From: Burkholderia sp. GAS332
GTDB taxonomy: Bacteria; Pseudomonadota; Gammaproteobacteria; Burkholderiales; Burkholderiaceae
Assembly (NCBI GenBank): GCA_900142905.1
Contig: FSRV01000002.1
Span: 434,001 to 498,000 of the forward strand
Reading direction: 5' to 3'
DNA length: 64,000 nt
Below, piece by piece: positions 59,662-64,000 of the stretch; within the stretch, counting starts at the first letter, position 1, and each line of letters begins with the position of its first letter. The translations under genes and the position numbers were made by a program. Below the pieces are notes generated by a model, which was not told the DNA's origin, made no database searches, and worked only from the letters and a program-made list of their open reading frames with translations.

Positions 59662-60213
59662 ATGACCTACGAAATTATCGATACCACACTGCTGGACCCG
59701 ATTGCGCAGCCCCTTCTGGATGCACTTCAGGTCGAATACGCAACCCGCTATCGCGAATTCAGAGCCAATAGCTCGGCATTGGCAAGTGAAGAGCTGGCCC
59801 GTTATCCGGCCGAGTTGTTCGTGCCGCCCGAGGGGGCTTTCATTGTGATTCAGCGCGACGGGCAGACCGTCGCCGGCGGCGCGTTCAAACGCTATGACGC
59901 AACGACTGCGGAGCTCAAGCGCATGTGGACCCATGCCAGCGAGCGCCGGCAGGGTTTGGCACGCCGCGTCGTGCAGGAGCTCGAGTCGCGTGCGTTGCGA
60001 CAGGGATATCGTCGCGTCTATCTGACCACGGGCTTCCGGCAGCCGGAAGCAGCCGGACTCTATACCCGTGCGGGCTACGAGGCTCTGTTCGATCGTTCGA
60101 TCGCGCCGGAGATCCACTTTCGTCTTCCATTCGGCAAGGATTTGCTGGAACCGGGCCGCACTGATTCGTTGCGCGATCTGGTCCATCCCGAGCCGCTCGG
60201 CCAGCGGTCGTAA
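59662..60213 (+). CDS. GNAT-family N-acetyltransferase
   Basis: 183 residues. GNAT fold with the acetyl-CoA pyrophosphate loop in MWTHASERRQGLARRVVQELESRALRQGYRRVYLTTGFRQPEAAGLYTRAGY (R/Q-x-x-G-x-A type) and the conserved C-terminal ALFDRS region. The N-terminal MTYEIIDTTLLDPIAQPLLDALQVEYATRYREF precedes the core. An upstream in-frame start is rejected because it would lie in the A/T-rich leader. The acceptor is unknown; it lies with the deacylase and binding protein in a probable uptake module. Confidence 0.82.
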   Translation: MTYEIIDTTLLDPIAQPLLDALQVEYATRYREFRANSSALASEELARYPAELFVPPEGAFIVIQRDGQTVAGGAFKRYDATTAELKRMWTHASERRQGLARRVVQELESRALRQGYRRVYLTTGFRQPEAAGLYTRAGYEALFDRSIAPEIHFRLPFGKDLLEPGRTDSLRDLVHPEPLGQRS

Positions 60214-60264
60214 TGCGCGCAACGCATTGGTCTAGTCGTCCACTTCAACAGGGCATATCAATTC

Positions 60265-61212
60265 ATGAAGCACAGCCGGAATATTCTGTCGGCGATGGCC
60301 GGAACGTTTGTCGCTTTGGCGATCGGCGTAGCGGGCACTGCACTGGCGGCAACCCCCACCACGTTCAATGTGAGTCCGGATCAGCACGATCGCATACGGA
60401 CCCCCCCTGACGCCGCCGCGATCCAGGCCGTACCCGCGACGTTTCCGTTCGCCTCGAAGGGCGAACTGGTCATCGGCATGACCGTGGCATGGCTGCCGCT
60501 TGGTTCGTACGCGACCGATGCGAAGACCGTGGTCGGTTTCGACCCGGACCTCGCGCAACTGGTCGCTGACGGTCTGGGGCGCAAGCTGAAAATCGTGGTG
60601 CTCGCCTGGGAAGATTGGCCGCTCGCCTTGCAATCGGGCAAGGTCGACGCGGTAGTGTCGAACGTGACCGTGACCGAGGAGCGCAAGCAGAAATTCGACT
60701 TCTCGACCTATCGGCGTGATGTGCTCGGATTTTACGTGGCCGATTCAAGCCCGATCAAGACAATCAGGGAACCGAAGGATATCGCCGGGCTACGTGTCAT
60801 TACCGATTCAGGAACGAACCAGGAAAAGATCCTGCTTGCGTGGGACAAGGAAAACGTCGCGCATGGACTGAAGCCGGTGCAGATTCAGTACTACGACGAT
60901 CTCGCTGTGAGGGATTTGGCACTCCGATCGGGGCGTGCGGACGCGATCCTGAGCGTCAACTCGGGGCTTGCCTACGCGGCTGCGCAACGCGGGGGAATAC
61001 ACTCGGTCGGCACCATCAGTGGGGGGTGGCCGATCAATGCCGACGTCGCGGTCACGACTCGCAAGGGTAGTGGACTCGCTGCGCCCGTCACGCTGCTGCT
61101 GAACGACCTGATTCGCAGCGGGAAATACACACAGGTACTCGACCGCTGGAGTCTGGGTTCCGAAGCGGTCGACAAAGCCCAGACGAATCCTCCGGGGCTA
61201 CCCAAAAGCTAG
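60265..61212 (+). CDS. orphan periplasmic amino-acid-type binding protein (SBP family 3)
   Basis: 315 residues. A Sec signal (MKHSRNILSAMAGTFVALAIGVAGTALAA) is followed by a family-3 solute-binding fold: GELVIGMTVAWLPLGSYATDAKTVVGFDPDLAQLVADGLGRKLKIVVLAWEDWPLALQSGKVDAVVSNVTVTEERKQKFDFSTYRRDVLGFYV. No ABC permease or ATPase gene accompanies it, which is unusual. It sits between the acetyltransferase and the TonB receptor and may bind the ligand delivered by that receptor. Confidence 0.88.
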   Translation: MKHSRNILSAMAGTFVALAIGVAGTALAATPTTFNVSPDQHDRIRTPPDAAAIQAVPATFPFASKGELVIGMTVAWLPLGSYATDAKTVVGFDPDLAQLVADGLGRKLKIVVLAWEDWPLALQSGKVDAVVSNVTVTEERKQKFDFSTYRRDVLGFYVADSSPIKTIREPKDIAGLRVITDSGTNQEKILLAWDKENVAHGLKPVQIQYYDDLAVRDLALRSGRADAILSVNSGLAYAAAQRGGIHSVGTISGGWPINADVAVTTRKGSGLAAPVTLLLNDLIRSGKYTQVLDRWSLGSEAVDKAQTNPPGLPKS

Positions 61213-61349
61213 CTAGTCGAGGCAGCAGTCGCTGCCTTCGATGATGGTCTGACATATTTTATAAGCATGACTAATGGATCAAAGACGCACGGCTGATATC
61301 AGCCGATGTGCTGGATCGGTGTATCCACTTATAACCAACGGGGCAGTCG

Positions 61350-63872
61350 ATGCGTGGTAAAAGCAGGAAGAATCGGGCGGGTCAGCCGATCATGGGGGCA
61401 CGGCGGAAAGTGCTGTCGGTTGCTGTGCTGGCAATCACGTGCAACAGCGCGGCATGGGCGCAGAGCGCGGCTGCGCCGACGGGCGCGAGCGATGCCACGG
61501 TTGCCTCGCCCGCCGCTGAGCCCACGCAAACCCAAACCTCGCCGGCCGCGACCGCTCAGTCAAAAGCGAAGCAGCCTGGCACCGCGGATACGGTGCAGCA
61601 GGATACGGTGGTCGTGACGGGCACACGCACCGATACGAAGGCGAGCAAAAGCCTGACCCCAGTGGATGTAATCAGCAGCGCCCAGTTGCAGGCGACCGGG
61701 CAGACCAACCTGCGTGATGCGCTCGTGCAGCTATCTCCGTCGATCACGCATGTGACATATGGGGGGGACGCTGCGGTGCTGACCGATGCGCTAAGCCTGC
61801 ACGGTCTGAGTCCGGACCATGTGCTCGTACTGGTGAACGGCAAACGTCGCCATACCACGGCAAACATCGCACTCGACCCTGGCTTGAATCAGGGGTCCAC
61901 CGGTGTCGACATCGACATGATTCCGGTGGGGCTTATCGATCACATCGAGGTCCTGCGCGATGGCGCCGCGGCACAGTATGGGTCGGATGCCATCGCGGGC
62001 GTCATCAATATCATCCTGAAGAAAAACTCGCACGGGGGTGATCTGCAGACGACCAATGGCCAGACCTATGCCGGCGATGGTTTCAAAAACAGCGAATCGG
62101 CCAGTATCGGTCTGGACCTTGGCGGCAAGGGATTTCTGGACCTGAGCGCGGAATACGACCGCCAGAACCATACGGTGCGCACCGGGCCCGATGACTATTT
62201 CGGAACATTCCAGCCAGGGCACGGTTACTACAACCCGATCGAGGGCGATCCGGCCAGCACCCGCGAGTCGGTCGGTTACAACGCCGGCTACTACCTCGGC
62301 GACGATGTCGAACTGTATGGTTTTGGCACGTACGCGCATCGTAACGCCCAGGCCTACCAGAACTATCGCCCGCCATCGGTGCTGCCAGCCATCTACCCAG
62401 ATGGATTCGTGCCCAGAGAGACGGTCAACGAGAACGACTATTCGGTGACGACAGGTATCAAAGGCCAGAACCTGTTCGGCTGGTCGTGGGATCTGAGCAC
62501 GACCTATGGCGGTGACCATGACGTCATCGGGATGGAGAATTCGGCCAACACGGGGCTATTCGCGGCGCAGGGCTATACGCCAAGCACATTCCATCTGTCG
62601 ACGGTCAGCAATACCCAGCTGACCAACAATCTCGACTTCTCGCGCGCCTTCCAGCTGCCGCTCCTATCGGCGCCGGTGAACGTCTCCTGGGGTGTCGAGC
62701 AGCGCCGCGAGACCTATTCGGTGGGGGCGGGTGATTATGCATCCTATGTCGATGGTGGCTCCCAGGCGCTGCCGGGTCTTGCTCCGGTCAGCGCGAGCGA
62801 TAACTCGCGCAATGTGGTCGGTACATATGTCGACCTGTCGACCCATCTGACACCGCAATGGACGGTTGATCTGGCGGGACGTTTCGAGCATTACAGTGAC
62901 GTGGGGAGTACAACGAACGGGAAGTTCTCGACACGCTACGATTTCACGCCGGTGTTCGCCGTGCGTGGCAGCGTGAGTACCGGATTCCGTGCGCCGTCGC
63001 TCGCTGAAGAGTATTACGGCAACGTGAACGAATCGCCGGCATCGGTCAGCGGCCTTCTCGCGGCCAACTCGGCGGCGGCCAGGTTGATCGGCGCGCAGCC
63101 GCTGCAGTCGGAGAAATCGACCAACTACAACCTCGGCTTCGTACTGACCCCGGCAAGAGATCTGCACCTGACGCTCGACGCCTATCAGATCGACATCCGT
63201 AACCGGATCGTCGAGGGCGGGACGGCGTCTGGCGCGGCCGCGATCGCCGCGATGCAGGCAGCGGGGCTGTCCATACCCAGCTCGATTCCGGCGTCGGCGG
63301 TATCGGCAAGCTACTTCACCAACGGTGCGAGCACGCGTACCCGTGGGATCGATCTAGCCGGTACCTACCACACGGGCTTTGGCAGCTACGGCCAGGTCGA
63401 CTGGGATCTGGGGGTGAACATCAACACTACCTCGGTCACGCATGTGGCGACAGGAGCGAACGGTCAGCCGGAACTCAATGCGCAGCAGATCGGCTTCCTG
63501 AGCACCTCGACGCCAAAGAACAAGATCATCATTGGCGGTACGTGGCATCTCGACAAGTGGGCCGTGAGCCTGCACGAGACACGCTATGGCACTACGTCGA
63601 CTGAGGCAACCTACTTCGCCGGGCCGAATGCCTTCTCGACCACGCAGTTCCTCCATGTCGAGAACGCGGCAAGGTACATCACCGACGTTGAGGTTCGCTA
63701 CAACGTAACGAAGAAATTCCAGATCGCGGTGGGCGCGAACAACCTGTTCGACGTCTATCCGAACAAGCTGCCATTCGCAGCCCAGCTGGAAGGTATTCAG
63801 TACGACAGCTCATCGTCTTCGATTGGCGTGAACGGCGGCTTCTACTACGCGCGGGCCCGATACGCGTTTTAA
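61350..63872 (+). CDS. TonB-dependent outer-membrane receptor
   Basis: 840 residues. The N-terminus has a basic stretch then a signal (VLSVAVLAITCNSAAWAQ); an ATG at codon 15 is an alternative start. A low-complexity Ala/Thr/Gln region follows. The TonB box/plug region is QDTVVVTGTRTDTKASKSLTPVDVISSAQL, with LHGLSPDHVLVLVNGKRRH and IEVLRDGAAAQYGSDAIAGVINIILKK typical of plug domains. The rest is a 22-strand barrel ending YYARARYAF with terminal Phe. The ligand is unknown. Its proximity to tonB, exbBD, deacylase and binding protein suggests a dedicated substrate. Confidence 0.92.
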   Translation: MRGKSRKNRAGQPIMGARRKVLSVAVLAITCNSAAWAQSAAAPTGASDATVASPAAEPTQTQTSPAATAQSKAKQPGTADTVQQDTVVVTGTRTDTKASKSLTPVDVISSAQLQATGQTNLRDALVQLSPSITHVTYGGDAAVLTDALSLHGLSPDHVLVLVNGKRRHTTANIALDPGLNQGSTGVDIDMIPVGLIDHIEVLRDGAAAQYGSDAIAGVINIILKKNSHGGDLQTTNGQTYAGDGFKNSESASIGLDLGGKGFLDLSAEYDRQNHTVRTGPDDYFGTFQPGHGYYNPIEGDPASTRESVGYNAGYYLGDDVELYGFGTYAHRNAQAYQNYRPPSVLPAIYPDGFVPRETVNENDYSVTTGIKGQNLFGWSWDLSTTYGGDHDVIGMENSANTGLFAAQGYTPSTFHLSTVSNTQLTNNLDFSRAFQLPLLSAPVNVSWGVEQRRETYSVGAGDYASYVDGGSQALPGLAPVSASDNSRNVVGTYVDLSTHLTPQWTVDLAGRFEHYSDVGSTTNGKFSTRYDFTPVFAVRGSVSTGFRAPSLAEEYYGNVNESPASVSGLLAANSAAARLIGAQPLQSEKSTNYNLGFVLTPARDLHLTLDAYQIDIRNRIVEGGTASGAAAIAAMQAAGLSIPSSIPASAVSASYFTNGASTRTRGIDLAGTYHTGFGSYGQVDWDLGVNINTTSVTHVATGANGQPELNAQQIGFLSTSTPKNKIIIGGTWHLDKWAVSLHETRYGTTSTEATYFAGPNAFSTTQFLHVENAARYITDVEVRYNVTKKFQIAVGANNLFDVYPNKLPFAAQLEGIQYDSSSSSIGVNGGFYYARARYAF

Positions 63873-63974
63873 CGTTTTCCTGCTATGCATAGAAAAAATC
63901 ACTGGAACGCCCGCGAGGCTCGCTAGCGATAATGGCCTAAGTGGCTGCATGCAGGAATTTCCTCAAAACTTTTT

Positions 63975-64000
63975 CCCCATGTACCCGTGGGTGCATGGGG
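63975..64000 (+). terminator. hairpin at the right window edge
   Basis: CCCCATGTACCC pairs with GGGTGCATGGGG (one G-T pair), about 100 bases after the receptor stop. A T-run, if any, lies outside the window. Confidence 0.35.

Overview
The window looks like a chromosomal stretch of a betaproteobacterium of the Burkholderia/Paraburkholderia group. This is inferred from the high G+C content, the Burkholderia-type porin, the split beta-ketoadipate genes, the PiT/PPK2 genes and the codon bias (strong G/C at third positions). No rRNA, tRNA or CRISPR array was seen.

Layout. 0-6.5 kb: the end of a serine acetyltransferase gene, an AraC regulator, a copy of a dispersed repeat, small membrane and secreted proteins, a porin, two unidentified conserved genes and a candidate small structured RNA. 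7.1-10.5 kb: a tight four-gene operon (CDP-alcohol phosphotransferase, 2OG-Fe(II) oxygenase, flippase-like membrane protein, cytidylyltransferase-like enzyme) that looks like an uncharacterised phospho-headgroup pathway. 10.7-25.9 kb: MFS exporter, gamma-glutamyltranspeptidase, a PDZ serine protease without a signal peptide, a polyphosphate neighbourhood (PPK2, PiT transporter, CHAD protein), a diguanylate cyclase, a DedA-rhodanese fusion, a DMT transporter, GTP cyclohydrolase I and a LysR regulator.

26-33 kb: a composite inverted repeat, split by a complete IS4-family element with a 10-bp target duplication, lies between the LysR gene and the protocatechuate genes pcaI, pcaJ, pcaB, pcaD and pcaC. 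A 39-bp tandem repeat sits between pcaJ and pcaB.

33.2-48.4 kb: the most notable region. A TetR gene is divergent from genes resembling 6-hydroxynicotinate reductase, a UPF0280 (ApbE-like) protein, two AA_synth/DUF1185 proteins, a branched-chain-type ABC transporter, enamidase, and a NicAB-type hydroxylase whose large subunit carries three haem-c motifs. Together they fit a reductive nicotinate (or related N-heterocycle) pathway in a presumably aerobic bacterium: hydroxylation with electrons passed to cytochrome c, ring reduction, then hydrolytic opening. The maleamate-route genes are absent from the window. A second composite repeat follows.

49.5-64 kb: an omega-amino-acid:pyruvate transaminase divergent from a MocR regulator, a LysE exporter, and a TonB-ExbB-ExbD-ExbD-TPR group followed by an AstE/AspA-type deacylase, a GNAT acetyltransferase, an orphan periplasmic binding protein and a TonB-dependent receptor. 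This looks like a dedicated outer-membrane uptake module, possibly iron-regulated. All functions come from reading the translations; no database search was run.
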